Assembly (NCBI RefSeq): GCF_036402745.1
Contig: NZ_DASWSJ010000244.1
Location: 4,239 to 68,238 of the forward strand
Length of the DNA stretch: 64,000 nucleotides
Reading direction: 5' to 3'
Origin: Actinophytocola sp036402745
Lineage (GTDB): Bacteria > Actinomycetota > Actinomycetes > Mycobacteriales > Pseudonocardiaceae
Each line of letters starts with the position of its first letter. The first letter of the stretch is position 1. Shown in pieces: positions 8,883 to 19,900 of the stretch. Below the pieces are notes generated by a model. The model did not search any database and had not been told where the DNA came from. It saw only the letters and a list, made by a program, of their open reading frames with translations. The position numbers and the translations under genes are program-made.

Positions 8883-11800
8883 ATGGACGCTGACGGGGAG
8901 ACCCCGGCCGGGACCGGTACGGACGTACTCGTGCTCGGCTCAGTGGTCGTACGGCACGAGGGCCGGCTGATCGCCCCGCCGTCGCGCGGTGGCCGGATCC
9001 TGCTCGGCAACCTCGGGCTCGGCCAGTACCGCGGGCTGCGCGACGACACGCTGCTCGAGCGCATGTGGCCGGACCGCTCGGCGGAGGACTCTCTCCGCGC
9101 GCTTCGGGTGGCGGTCCACCGGCTGCGGCACTGGTTGCAGGAAGCGGTCGGGGACGCGATCACCGTCGCGCGAACCTCGCAGGGGTACGTGCTGGAGATC
9201 GCCGACGGCGACGTGGACGCCGACCACTTCCGCCGGCTGGTGGCGAGCAGCACGACGCTCCCGCCGGCCGACAAGGCGGCGGTGCTGGCCAAGGCCCTCG
9301 AGCTGTGGCGCGGTCCCGCGCTCCTCGACGTCCCGTCCGACAGCGTCGACCGGACCGAGCTGCACCAGCTCTCCCGGCAGCGCACCCTGGCCACGGTCGA
9401 CTACGCGCGCGCGATGGTCCACATCGGACAGGCGGACGTGGCGCTGCGGGCGCTGACCCCGCTGGTGGCCGACGAGGCGCTGAACGAGGGCGTGCACGCG
9501 GCGTGGATCGAGGCGTTGGCCGTGTCCGGCCGGCAGGCCGCCGCGCTGGAGGCGTACGAGACGCTGCGGCTCCGCCTGCGCAACGAGCTCGGCATCGAGC
9601 CGAGCCGCGAGCTCAGCCGGACCTTGATCAAGGTGCTGCACCAGGATCTCCCCGAGGCGACCGCGGACCCCGCGCCGGACGTGGCCGACAAGCCCGCGCC
9701 CGCGCAGCTTCCGGCCGCGGTGAGCGCGTTCACCGGCCGCCGGGAGCACCTGCGGGTGCTGGACACGCTGCTTGTCGACTGCCGGTCGTCGGCCGAGACC
9801 ATGGTCATCTCGGCAATCGAGGGCACCGGCGGGGTGGGGAAGACGGCCCTGGCCGTCCACTGGGGGCACAAGGTCGCCGACCAGTTCCCCGACGGCCAGC
9901 TCTACGTCGACCTGCGGGGGTTCTCCCGGGACCAGCCGGTGGCGCCGGGCAACGCGCTCGGCCGGCTGCTGCGCGGGATCGGGTTGCCCGACGGGCAGAT
10001 CCCGGCCGACCAGAGCGAGGCGGCCGGGCTCTACCGGTCGGCCCTGGCGAACAAGCGGATGCTGATCGTGCTGGACAACGCTGCCAATGCCGAGCAGGTC
10101 CGGCCGCTGATCCCCGGCACCCCGGGCAGCCTCGTGCTGGTCACCAGCCGCGCCCAGCTCGGCGGCCTGGTGGCGATCGACGGCGCGCGACGCATCGACC
10201 TCGAGACGCTCAGCCCTGACGAGGCTGTCGAGCTGCTGACCACGTTGCTGGGCAAGGACAAGGTGGCCGCCGAGCCCGCGGCGACGGCCGAGCTGGCCGC
10301 TGCCTGCGCGTGCCTGCCGCTGGCCCTACGCATCGCCGGCGCGAACCTGCTCGCCCACCGGTCGCAGCGGATCGCCGACCTCGTGCGCCGGTTGCGCTCC
10401 GGTCACCCGTGGACCGCGCTCACGGTGGACGGCGACGACGGGGCCACCGTGCGGCTCGCGTTCGACCTGTCCTACCGGCAGCTCTCCCCGCCGGCCGGGC
10501 GAGTGTTCCGGTTCCTCGGGATGCTGCCGGGCGCGGACACGACCGTCGACGCCACCGCCGCGCTCGCCGAGCTCGACGAGGAGCGGACGGCCGACGCGCT
10601 GGCCGAGCTGGTCGACGCGCACCTGCTCACCGAGCACGAGGACGGCCGCTACACCTTTCACGACCTGTTGCGGGCCTATGCGCGGGACCTCGCCGAGCAC
10701 GAGGAGCCGGACCGGGAGGCGGGGGTGCGCCGGCTGGCCGCCTGGTACCTCGCGGCCGCCGACAACGCGGTACGCCAGCTCTACCCCAAGGTCCTGCGGC
10801 TTCCGGTGCCCGACCTGCCGGCGCTGCGGGCACCGGCCCTCGACGACGACCCGGCCGCGGCCGGGTGGCTCGCGACCGAGCTCGCCAACCTCGTCGAGGT
10901 GGTGCGCCACGCCGCGGCCCACGGTGCCGCGGAGGTCGCCTGGCTGCTCGGCGACGCGCTGCGGATCCACCTGTTCCGCCGCCGCCTCAACGCCGAGTTC
11001 GGTCAGGTCGTGGACGCCGCGCTCGCCGCCGCCACCGAGGCGGGTGACGCCGGTGGCTGCGCGGCGGCGGAGCTCGGCCTGGCCACCGTCTGCCGGTCCC
11101 GCGGTGACCTGCCGCGGGCCCTGCACCACCTGCGCCACGCGCTCGACCACGCCCGCAAGGCCGAGTGGGCCGACTGCCAGCTCGCGACGCTGAGCAACAT
11201 CGCCGTGATCCACACGGAGATGGGCGAGCTCGACCGGGCCACCCGATACCTGCGCGAGGTGCAGGCGCTCAACCGGACCCTGGGCAACACCGCCCGCGAG
11301 GCGACCGCGTTCAACCACCTCGGCGCGATCCAGTTCCAGTCAGGGCACCTGGCCGAGTCGGTCCAGGCGCACCGGCAGGCGCTGGCGAAATACCACGAGC
11401 TCGGCGACGACTCCTACGACGGCCTGACCCTGCACAACCTCGGCCGGTCGCTGCGGGACCTCGGCAACCCGGCCGAGGCGCGGGAGATCCTCGACCGGGC
11501 GCTACGCACCGCCCACGCCACCGGCGACAAGCACATCGAGGCCGGCATCCTGAGCGACCTCGCCCGCCTCGACCGCGACGTCGGCCGGACCACCGAGGCC
11601 CGGGCCAACGCGGCCCGCGCGCTCACCCTGGCGACCGACCTCGGCGACCAGTTCGAGCAGATCGCGGCCCTGATCTGCCTCGGCAGCATCGACACGTCCC
11701 TCGGCGCCCTGCCGGGTGCCATGCGGTCCTACGAGCGCGCACTGACCCTGGCGCGCCAGACGAGCCAGGCGAGCCCGCAGACGGAGTCACTGATCGGCCT

Positions 11801-12137
11801 CGGCGCGGTGTGCCTGCGACGCGGCGATCACCAGAAGGCGGTCATCCACGCGAGGGAGGCACTCGCCCGCAGCCACGAGTGCGGGTTCCGCGTCCTGGAA
11901 GGCCAGGCCCTCACCCTGCTCGCCGAGATCCACCTGGCGGCGCACCGGCACGAACGCGCCGGTTCCCTGGCGGAACGCGCCGTGGCCAGCCACACCGCGA
12001 CGGAGCACAAGCTCGGCGAGGCCCGCGCCCTGCTGGTGCTCCACGCCATCCGGACCGCCGCGGGCGACACGGAGGCGGCCGAACAGGCGTGCCGACGCGC
12101 CACCGAGATCCTCAGTGAGCTCGGCGTTCCCCACTAG
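8883..12137 (+). CDS. AfsR-type SARP regulator with NB-ARC and TPR domains
   Basis: 1084 residues. Order: winged-helix DNA-binding domain (starting near VLVLGSVVVRHEGR), BTAD domain to about residue 260, and NB-ARC ATPase with P-loop GTGGVGKTALAVHWGHK, Walker B-like MLIVLDNA and LPLALRIAG. A C-terminal half of tandem TPR-like helical repeats follows (for example ALAKYHELGDDSYDGLTLHN and similar units to the end). Full-length AfsR homologues have this layout and integrate signals to activate secondary metabolism (family knowledge). Its coding region overlaps the convergent NRPS gene ending at 12112 by 26 bp. It is probably an activator of the cluster. Confidence 0.93.
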   Translation: MDADGETPAGTGTDVLVLGSVVVRHEGRLIAPPSRGGRILLGNLGLGQYRGLRDDTLLERMWPDRSAEDSLRALRVAVHRLRHWLQEAVGDAITVARTSQGYVLEIADGDVDADHFRRLVASSTTLPPADKAAVLAKALELWRGPALLDVPSDSVDRTELHQLSRQRTLATVDYARAMVHIGQADVALRALTPLVADEALNEGVHAAWIEALAVSGRQAAALEAYETLRLRLRNELGIEPSRELSRTLIKVLHQDLPEATADPAPDVADKPAPAQLPAAVSAFTGRREHLRVLDTLLVDCRSSAETMVISAIEGTGGVGKTALAVHWGHKVADQFPDGQLYVDLRGFSRDQPVAPGNALGRLLRGIGLPDGQIPADQSEAAGLYRSALANKRMLIVLDNAANAEQVRPLIPGTPGSLVLVTSRAQLGGLVAIDGARRIDLETLSPDEAVELLTTLLGKDKVAAEPAATAELAAACACLPLALRIAGANLLAHRSQRIADLVRRLRSGHPWTALTVDGDDGATVRLAFDLSYRQLSPPAGRVFRFLGMLPGADTTVDATAALAELDEERTADALAELVDAHLLTEHEDGRYTFHDLLRAYARDLAEHEEPDREAGVRRLAAWYLAAADNAVRQLYPKVLRLPVPDLPALRAPALDDDPAAAGWLATELANLVEVVRHAAAHGAAEVAWLLGDALRIHLFRRRLNAEFGQVVDAALAAATEAGDAGGCAAAELGLATVCRSRGDLPRALHHLRHALDHARKAEWADCQLATLSNIAVIHTEMGELDRATRYLREVQALNRTLGNTAREATAFNHLGAIQFQSGHLAESVQAHRQALAKYHELGDDSYDGLTLHNLGRSLRDLGNPAEAREILDRALRTAHATGDKHIEAGILSDLARLDRDVGRTTEARANAARALTLATDLGDQFEQIAALICLGSIDTSLGALPGAMRSYERALTLARQTSQASPQTESLIGLGAVCLRRGDHQKAVIHAREALARSHECGFRVLEGQALTLLAEIHLAAHRHERAGSLAERAVASHTATEHKLGEARALLVLHAIRTAAGDTEAAEQACRRATEILSELGVPH

Positions 12138-15100
12138 GGAAGTCCGGAAGGCGGTAGGCGGTTCGCTCCACCACCGGGATGCGGTTGCCCCGCCCGGTTC
12201 GTGCGGCGTCGACCATGGTGGCGAGCGCCGCGACGGTCGGCTGGGCGAACAGGGCACGCAGCGGGATCTCCGCGCCGAACTCGTCCAGCAGACGGGCCGC
12301 GAGGCGGGTGGCCAGCAAGGAGTGGCCGCCGACGTCGAAGAAGTTGTCGTGCCGGCCCACGTCCGGCACCTCTAGCAGCTCGCCCCAGATCTCGGCCAGC
12401 CGGCGCTCCACGGGGGTCCGCGGCGGCTCGCGGTCGGCCGGCCGTTCGGTGCCCGTCGCAGCGGGCGCGGGCAGCCGGGCGTGGTCGACCTTCCCGTTGG
12501 CGCCCGTCGGCAGCGCCGGGAGCACCTCGACGTGCGTCGGCACGAGGTAGGCCGGGAGCCGCTCGCGCAGGAACGCCCGGACCGACGTGGGGCTCAGCTC
12601 GCCCACGACGTAGGCGACCAGCGACACGGGCCGCGAGCGCGGCCACGGGATGACCGTCGCCTGCCGGACATCGGGATGGCGGGCCAGCACGCCCGCGACC
12701 TCACCCGGCTCGATCCGCAGGCCGCGGATCTTCACCTGGCTGTCGCGCCGCCCGCGGAACTCCAGCAGCTCGTCGTTGCGGTAGCGCACCAGGTCACCGG
12801 TCCGGTACATCCGCGCACCTGGCTCGTGCGCGAACGGGTCCGCCAGGAACGCCGCCGCGGTCTCCGCCGGGCGCGCCAGGTACCCGCGCCCGACCGGCAG
12901 CCCACCGACGTACAGCTCGCCGAGGCAGCCCTGCGGCACCGGCCGGAGCCGCTCGTCGAGCACGTACAGCCGGGCGTTGGGCATCGCGCGGCCGAGGGCC
13001 AGCCGGCCGGTGCCGACCGCGTCCCGGCACGGCCACCCGGTGACCGCGATGGCCGTCTCGGTCGGCCCGTACATGTGCAGCAGCAGCGCGGGGAGCCGGG
13101 CGAGGATCTCGTCGTGGGTCGCCGGGGACAGTGACTCCGCGCCGGCCATCAGCATCCGCAGGCTCGACAGCGGCATGCCGCGCCGCCGGGACACCTCCAG
13201 GACGACGTCCAACATGGACGGCACCAGGTGGACCACCGTGGCCTCCGACCGTGCCAGGTGGACACAGATCTCATGCGCGTCCCGCTCGGCGCCGGGATGG
13301 GCGATGACCACCTGCGCGCCGGCGATGAGCGGCCAGAAGATCTCCTTGACCGACACGTCGAACGTGTGGACGGTCTTGAACAGCAGCCGGTCGTCGCGCC
13401 CCAGCGGCCAGTCCTGCTGCATCCACCGCAGGTTGTTCACGATCCCCGCGTGCTCGATCAGCGCGCCCTTCGGACCGCCGGTGGACCCGGACGTGTAGAC
13501 GACGTACGCCAGGTCCTTCCCGCCGGCACTCCCGGGTTTCCGAGGTGAACCCGGCAGCCGGTCGACGAGCACCACCGCCGTGCCCGGCGGCACCCGGTCG
13601 GCATGCCGGCTCGACGTGACGACGACCCGGCACCCACCGTCCGCGAGGATCGCCGCGGTACGCAGTGCGGGATGGCTCGGCTCCAGCGGCAGGAACGCGG
13701 CACCCGCCTCGAGCACGCCCAGCTCGGCCACCACGAGCCCGGCCGACCGTCCCAACAGGACACCCACGACGTCGCCGCGGCGCGTGCCCAGGTCCGCCAG
13801 CGCCGTGGCCACCGCGGCGGCCCGGGCACCGAGCTCGCCGTAGGTCAGATGCCCCGGCGCGGCGGCACAGGGCTCGTCGGCATTGCAGTCCAGGCACCCG
13901 GACAACGCCACCGCGTCGGGTGTCGCGGCCACCTGGCGCCCCACCAGCTCGTGCAGCGGCACGTCGACCGGGTAGTGCGCGGGTGCGTCGTTCCAGTGCT
14001 CGAGCTGCCGCGACCGCTCGTCCGCGCTGAGCAGATCCAGCTCGGCCACCCGCCGGTGCGGCGCGGCGACCAGCTGCTCCAGCACCCGGACCAGGTGCGC
14101 GACCAGGCGGCGCACGGTGGTGCCGTCGAACAGGTCGGTGTCGTATCGCGCCACCGCGGCCCCGGTCCGCAGATCCTCGACCACCACGGTCAGGTCGAAC
14201 TTCCCGATGCTCGCGTCCTGCTCGACCCGGCTCACCCGCAGACCCGGCAGCTCCACCGACACCGGCGCGTCCTCGACCGCGAGCATCACCTGGAACAGCG
14301 GGTTGGCGGCGTGCTCCCGCGCCGGCGCGACCGCCTCCACCACCTTCTCGAACGGCAGGTCCTGGTGCGCGTAGGCCGCCAGGCACGTCTCTCGCACCCG
14401 GTCGAGCAGCTCGGCGACCACCGGCCCGCCGGACGTGTCGACCCGCAGCGCCACCGTGTTCGCGAAGAACCCCATCAGCTCGTCGAACTCCGCCCGGGTC
14501 CGGTTCGCCACCGGCGTGCCGACCAGCACCTCGCGCTGGCCCGCGTACCGGCACAAGGTCAACCCGAGGCCGGCCAGCAGCACCATGAACGACGTCATCC
14601 GGTGCGCCGTGGCCAGCCTGTGGATACCCCGCAGGAGCGCGTCGGGCAGCTCGAAGCGCACGTCCGCGCCACGGTGGGCCGGCACCGCCGGGCGCGGCCG
14701 GTCGGTGGGCAGCTCCAGCACGGCCGGCGCGCCCGCGAGGGCGGAGCGCCAGAACTCCGTGAGCTCGCCGAGGCGCGAACCGGACAGCTGGTCCCGTTGC
14801 CAGCCCGCGAAGTCCGCGTACTGGACGGGCAGCTCGGGGAGGTCCGGCTCCGGCCCGCCGGTCTCGGCCAGGTAAAGCGCGCCGATGTCGCGGACGAGGA
14901 CCCGGGCCGACAGCGCGTCGCACGCGAGATGGTGCATCGTCAGCACCAGCAGGTGCTCGGCGTGGCCGAGGCGGGCGGTGAGCAGCCGGAGCAGCGGGGC
15001 GCACGTCAGGTCGAACGGCCGGCTCGACTCGGCAGCGACGAAGTCGGCGAGCCGGCGCTCGTCGGGCGGCGCGGCGGACAGGTCGACGTGCCGCGCGGGC

Positions 15101-16989
15101 ACCCGTACCGCGGCGAGCACGTGCTGCACGAGAGCGCCGTCACGCAGGCCGAACGACGTGCGCAGCACCTCGTGCCGCGCGGTCAGCCGGGCGAGCGCCC
15201 GCTCCAGCGCGGGGAGGTCCACCTCGCCGTCGACCCGCAGCACGACCGGCACGTGGTAGGCGGCGTTGCCGGGGGTCAGCTGGTCGAGGAACCAGAGCCG
15301 TTCCTGGGAGAACGACGCCGGCACGAGCCACGGCTCACCACCCGGTTCGGGGCGGGCCGCCGGGGTCAGCGCCGGGGCAGGCGCGACGCCGGCCTGCCGG
15401 GTGAGCCAGTCCGCGAGGCCGGCGACGGTCGGCCGCTCCAGGAACGTCCGCAACGCGAGGCCCTCGGCACCCAGCCGCGCCACGAACCGGCCGGCCAGCA
15501 GCGAGTTGCCACCCAGCGCGAAGAAGTCATCGTGCACGCCGACCCGGGCCGCCGGCACGCCGATCGTCTCGCACACCAGGTCGCGCAGCCGCTCCTCGAG
15601 CGGGTCGCCCGGAGCGACGAACCCCGCCGGAGCGGGTGAGGTGGGCACGGTCGGCTCGGCCACCGGGCCGCCGATCGGGCGCCGCACATCGGTGACGCTC
15701 CGGCTCACCGTGGCGACGAACGACTCGACCAGGGCGGCGATCCGGGCCCGGTCGAGCCGGTCGGTCCGGTAGTCGGCGCGGACCCGGAAGCCGTCGCCGG
15801 CGGGGCTCACCTCGAGGGCCAGCTCGCACTTGGCGTTGCGCGGCGGCACCGGCACGACGCTGACGGCCAGGCCGTCGAGCGTCACGTCCTCGATCTGGTC
15901 CTCGTAGGCGAACAGCACGTCGGAGAACGGCGTGCGACCCAGCTCGCGATCGGGCCGCAGCTCGTCGACGAGCCGCTCGAACGCCACGGTCTGGTGGGCG
16001 TAGGCGGCGGTGCAGCGTTCGTGGACCTGGTGCAGCAGCTCGGCGAACGTGGCGGCCGGGCCCGGCTCGAGGCGGAGCACCAGGGTGTTGACGAAGAATC
16101 CGACCAGCAGCTCGGTCTCGGGCAGGTCGCGGTTCGCGACGGGCACGAGGACCGCGACGTCCGGTCGGCCGAGGTGCCGGGCCAGCACCAGCGACCACAC
16201 GGCCAGCAGCACGGCCATCGGCGTGGTCCCCAGCTCGGCGGCCAGCCCGCGCACGGCGGCGCCGGTGCGCGCATCGATCTCCGCGCACACGGTGGCGGCC
16301 GGCGCCGCGGTCGCCGGCACGGGCGCCACCGCGCCGTCGGCCAGCGAGAAGTGCGCCGGCGCACCGGACAGCTGCCGGCGCCAGTACGCGAGCGCGGGCT
16401 CGTCCGCGTCGGCCGGCTGCTCCCGTTGCCACGCGACGAAGTCGGCGTACTGGAGGGACTCCGGGGGCGGGGCCGCGGGGCCGCCGCGGTACAGGGTCCG
16501 CAGCTCGGCGATCAGCAGCCGCAGCGACCACGCGTCCACGACGATGTGGTGGGCGCACACCAGCAGCAGGTGGTCCCGCGGCCCGGTGCGGTACACCCGG
16601 CAGCGCAGCAGTGGCCCGCGGGCGAGGTCGAACGGCTCGTACGCGTCCCGCAGCAGATGCTCGGCCGGGTCGGTGCCGTCCGGGACGTCCACCAGCGCGA
16701 AGTCCGCGCGGGCCGTGTCCGTGATGTGCTGGTGGGGCACGCCGTCGAGGCAGCGGATGGTGGTGCGCAGCGTCTCGTGCCGGGCCACGAGCGCGTCCAG
16801 GGCCGCCCGCAGCGCCGGCACGTCGAGCGGTCCGCGTAGCCGCAGCGCGGCCGGCACGTGGTAGGCCGTCGTCTCCGGCGTCACCTCGTGGACGAGCCAG
16901 AGCCGGTGCTGCTCCTGGGAGAGCGGGAACATCGAGTACCCCGGCGCCAGGTCCGGCTCCCGGATCGCACGCTCGGCCGACGTGGTCAC
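12112..16989 (-). CDS. NRPS, C-T-C-A-T, first module lacks adenylation domain
   Basis: 1625 residues. Domains: C1 (about 15-450, motif HHIVVDA); T1 (about 465-540, FFALGGNSLL); C2 (about 560-990, HHLACDA); A (about 1010-1510, YTSGSTGGPKG, HMYGPTE, GANGKVDH); T2 (about 1525-1600, FFDVGGHSLL). Both C domains keep the catalytic His. No adenylation core or remnant lies between C1 and T1, so T1 must be loaded in trans. The code I read for A is DVKHLAMIAK, which I cannot assign to a known substrate. There is no TE or R domain, so release depends on another protein. The ATG at 16989 overlaps the stop of the preceding NRPS by ATGA; it is last in the operon that begins with the SznF-like gene at 22924. 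Confidence 0.93.
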   Translation of the reverse strand: MTTSAERAIREPDLAPGYSMFPLSQEQHRLWLVHEVTPETTAYHVPAALRLRGPLDVPALRAALDALVARHETLRTTIRCLDGVPHQHITDTARADFALVDVPDGTDPAEHLLRDAYEPFDLARGPLLRCRVYRTGPRDHLLLVCAHHIVVDAWSLRLLIAELRTLYRGGPAAPPPESLQYADFVAWQREQPADADEPALAYWRRQLSGAPAHFSLADGAVAPVPATAAPAATVCAEIDARTGAAVRGLAAELGTTPMAVLLAVWSLVLARHLGRPDVAVLVPVANRDLPETELLVGFFVNTLVLRLEPGPAATFAELLHQVHERCTAAYAHQTVAFERLVDELRPDRELGRTPFSDVLFAYEDQIEDVTLDGLAVSVVPVPPRNAKCELALEVSPAGDGFRVRADYRTDRLDRARIAALVESFVATVSRSVTDVRRPIGGPVAEPTVPTSPAPAGFVAPGDPLEERLRDLVCETIGVPAARVGVHDDFFALGGNSLLAGRFVARLGAEGLALRTFLERPTVAGLADWLTRQAGVAPAPALTPAARPEPGGEPWLVPASFSQERLWFLDQLTPGNAAYHVPVVLRVDGEVDLPALERALARLTARHEVLRTSFGLRDGALVQHVLAAVRVPARHVDLSAAPPDERRLADFVAAESSRPFDLTCAPLLRLLTARLGHAEHLLVLTMHHLACDALSARVLVRDIGALYLAETGGPEPDLPELPVQYADFAGWQRDQLSGSRLGELTEFWRSALAGAPAVLELPTDRPRPAVPAHRGADVRFELPDALLRGIHRLATAHRMTSFMVLLAGLGLTLCRYAGQREVLVGTPVANRTRAEFDELMGFFANTVALRVDTSGGPVVAELLDRVRETCLAAYAHQDLPFEKVVEAVAPAREHAANPLFQVMLAVEDAPVSVELPGLRVSRVEQDASIGKFDLTVVVEDLRTGAAVARYDTDLFDGTTVRRLVAHLVRVLEQLVAAPHRRVAELDLLSADERSRQLEHWNDAPAHYPVDVPLHELVGRQVAATPDAVALSGCLDCNADEPCAAAPGHLTYGELGARAAAVATALADLGTRRGDVVGVLLGRSAGLVVAELGVLEAGAAFLPLEPSHPALRTAAILADGGCRVVVTSSRHADRVPPGTAVVLVDRLPGSPRKPGSAGGKDLAYVVYTSGSTGGPKGALIEHAGIVNNLRWMQQDWPLGRDDRLLFKTVHTFDVSVKEIFWPLIAGAQVVIAHPGAERDAHEICVHLARSEATVVHLVPSMLDVVLEVSRRRGMPLSSLRMLMAGAESLSPATHDEILARLPALLLHMYGPTETAIAVTGWPCRDAVGTGRLALGRAMPNARLYVLDERLRPVPQGCLGELYVGGLPVGRGYLARPAETAAAFLADPFAHEPGARMYRTGDLVRYRNDELLEFRGRRDSQVKIRGLRIEPGEVAGVLARHPDVRQATVIPWPRSRPVSLVAYVVGELSPTSVRAFLRERLPAYLVPTHVEVLPALPTGANGKVDHARLPAPAATGTERPADREPPRTPVERRLAEIWGELLEVPDVGRHDNFFDVGGHSLLATRLAARLLDEFGAEIPLRALFAQPTVAALATMVDAARTGRGNRIPVVERTAYRLPDFPSGERRAH

Positions 16990-19900
16990 CGTGACTCCTC
17001 GCTCCCGTCCACTGTGGACATCATGGCCGCCACGGACGCGGCGCCGCGGGGCCGCCGCGTGAGGGCACCACGCCGGGCCGTCGCACCGGCCCGGCGGGCG
17101 AACTCGGCCAGCTCGCCGGCGGTGGGCCGCTGGAAGATGACCGCGACCGGTAGCTCGACCGCCAGCACGGCACGCAGGTGGGTGGCCGCGCGGGCCGCGG
17201 CGAGGCTGTGCCCGCCGAGGGTGAAGAAGTTGTCGTCGAGGCCGACCTCCGCCACACCAAGCTCACGCGCCAGCGTCGCGGCGATCTGCCGCTCCAGCCA
17301 GGTGCCCGCCCGCCTGCCCGCCGGGGTGCTGGCCGGGCGCACCCTCGCCAGCGCGGTGCGGTCGACCTTGCCGTTGGCGGTGAGGGGCCACGCGTCGTGC
17401 CAGTGCAGCCGGGTCGGGACCATGTGCCGCGGCAACGACTCCCGGGCCCGCGCCAGCACCTCGACGGTGACCTCGGCCGGCGTCGCCGCCGCCGCCGGCT
17501 CGGGGATGGCGTGGGCCACGACCTGCTGGCCGTCCCCGGTGCCGGCGACGACCACTACCGCCTCCGCCACTGCCGGGTGCTGGCCGAGCACCGCCTCGAT
17601 CTCACCCAGCTCGACGCGCTGGCCGAACAGCTTCACCTGCTGGTCGGCGCGCCCGACGAACTCCAGCCGGCCGTCGCCGCGGTAGCGCACCAGGTCACCG
17701 GTCCGGTACAGCCGCGCGCCGGGCAGCGGACCGTACGGGTCGGGCGTGAAGCGCTCGGCGGTGGCACCCGGCCGGCCGAGGTAGCCGCGGGCCAGCTGGG
17801 CGCCGCCGACGCACAGCTCACCGACGGCGCCCTGGGGCACCAGCAGGCCCCGCGGGTCGAGCACGTAGGCGCCCGTGTTGCGCAGCGCCCGGCCGATCGG
17901 CAGCCGGCGCTGCGCCAGCTCGCCGGCCTCGACCTCGTAGGCCGTGCACATGACCGTGGTCTCCGTGGGTCCGTAGGCGTTGACGACGGTGGCCCCCGGC
18001 AGCACGGCCGCGAGCCGCTTCGCCAACGGCTCGGCGATCGGCTCTACACCGAGCAGCAGCCGGCGCATGGGCGGCGGCGACCCGTGCCGTTCGAGGTCGG
18101 CGACCAGCTCGCCGAGTGCGAACGGCGGCACGAACGCGGACTCGATCCCGTGGTCACGGAGCCAGCCGGCGAGCACCGCGCCGTCGACCCGTACGTGCTC
18201 GGGGGCGACGACGACAGTGGCACCGGTGTGGAAGGCCGCGAAGATCTCGTAGACGGACACGTCGAAGCCGGTGCTCGTCCACCACGCGCAGCGCGCCCCG
18301 GCCGGCACCCCGCCGCGCTCGCGGAAGTCGGCCAGCAGGTTGGCCACCGCCCGGTGCGGGACGCCGACCGCCTTCGGCACGCCTGTCGAGCCCGACGTGG
18401 ACATGACGTAGCAGAGGTTCCCGGCCCCCGGCGCGGCACCGGCGACGACGGCGGGTGGCTCCCCGAGGTCGGTGACGTCGACGGCGCGGCCGTCCGGCGC
18501 GGGCCCACCCGCGGTCACGACGACGTCGATCCCGGCCTGGCCGCGGATGTGGTCGAGGCGCTCGGCGGGCAGGTCCGGGTCCAGCGGCACGTAGGCGGCG
18601 CCGGCCTTGAGCACGCCGAGCACGGCGACGACATAGTCCAGTGACCGTCCGATGTGGACGCCAACGCGGTCGTCCACGGCCACCCCGGCCGCCCTCAGGA
18701 GCCCGGCCAGCCGCTCTGCCCGCGCGTCCAGCCACCCGTAGGTGACCGTACGCCGGCCGTCGACGATCGCCACCACGTCGGGCTGGGTCTTCGCCCAGCG
18801 CTCGAACGGATGGTGTAGCAGCTCGCCGTCGGGAACCTCCCCCACCGGCCCGTTCCACTCGTGCAGCAGCCGGTGGGACTCCGTGGGCGCGGGGGCGGTC
18901 AGCGTGTCGAACGAGCCATCCGGGTCCCGGCCCACGCGGTCCACAATGGACACCCAGCTGTCGAGGAGCCGGTGTGCGGTGGTGGCGTCGAACAGGTCGG
19001 CGTCATAGGTGAGCTGGGCCGCGACGGCGCCGTCGAGCTCGCTCACCTCCAGCGCGAGATCGGTGAGGGCCGGCCGGTGCGGCAGCCGCCACGGCCGCAG
19101 GTGTAGCGGGCCCACCGCGACCGCGTGACCCTCGCCGCCCAGCGCGAGCGTGGCCGCGCCGGCGGTCGTGCGTGCCTGCTGGAACGCGAACACGGCCTGC
19201 ACCAGCGGTGCGCGGCCGGCGTCCCGGTCGGGCGCGAGCCGCTCGACGATCACGGGGAACGGCAGCTCGCCGTGGTCCATCGCCGCGCAGGAGGCGCGAT
19301 GGGCACGGGCGAGGTAGCCGCGGAACGTGTCCCGCGGCCGGTGGTCGAGGCGCACCGGCAGCAGGTTGGCGAGGTAGCCGACGACACGGTGCCGGTCGGG
19401 CCGGCCCCGGTTGGCGAACACGGTTCCGACGAGGAGGTCGGCCTGGCCGCTCTGCCGGTGCAGCAGCCAGGCGTACGCGGCGAGCAGCACGCTGGCCAGG
19501 GTCACGCCGGCCTCGGCCGCGAGGGCGGCGAGCCGGGCCGCGGCCTCCCGGCTCAGCTCCGCCGTCACGACCGCGCCGCGGTGGCGTGGCCGGCCGGGAC
19601 GTTCGTGGTCGGTCGGGAGCGCGAGGACGTGCGGTGCGCCGGCGAGCCGCTCCCGCCAGTGGTCCCACAGCTCGCCCGCCCGCGGGGAGGCCAGCAGCTG
19701 GCGCTCCCGGTGTGCCTGGCGGCCCATCGGGTCCGGGTCGCCGGGCGCCGGCGCCGGCGCGTCGCCGGCGACCACCCGCCCGTACACCTCGCCGAGCTCC
19801 GCGAGCAGCACGTCGAGCGACCACAGGTCCACGAGGAGGTGGTGGGTACGCACGAGCACGAGGTGGCGGGTCGCGGTGAGGCGGAACATGTCGAGGTGCC

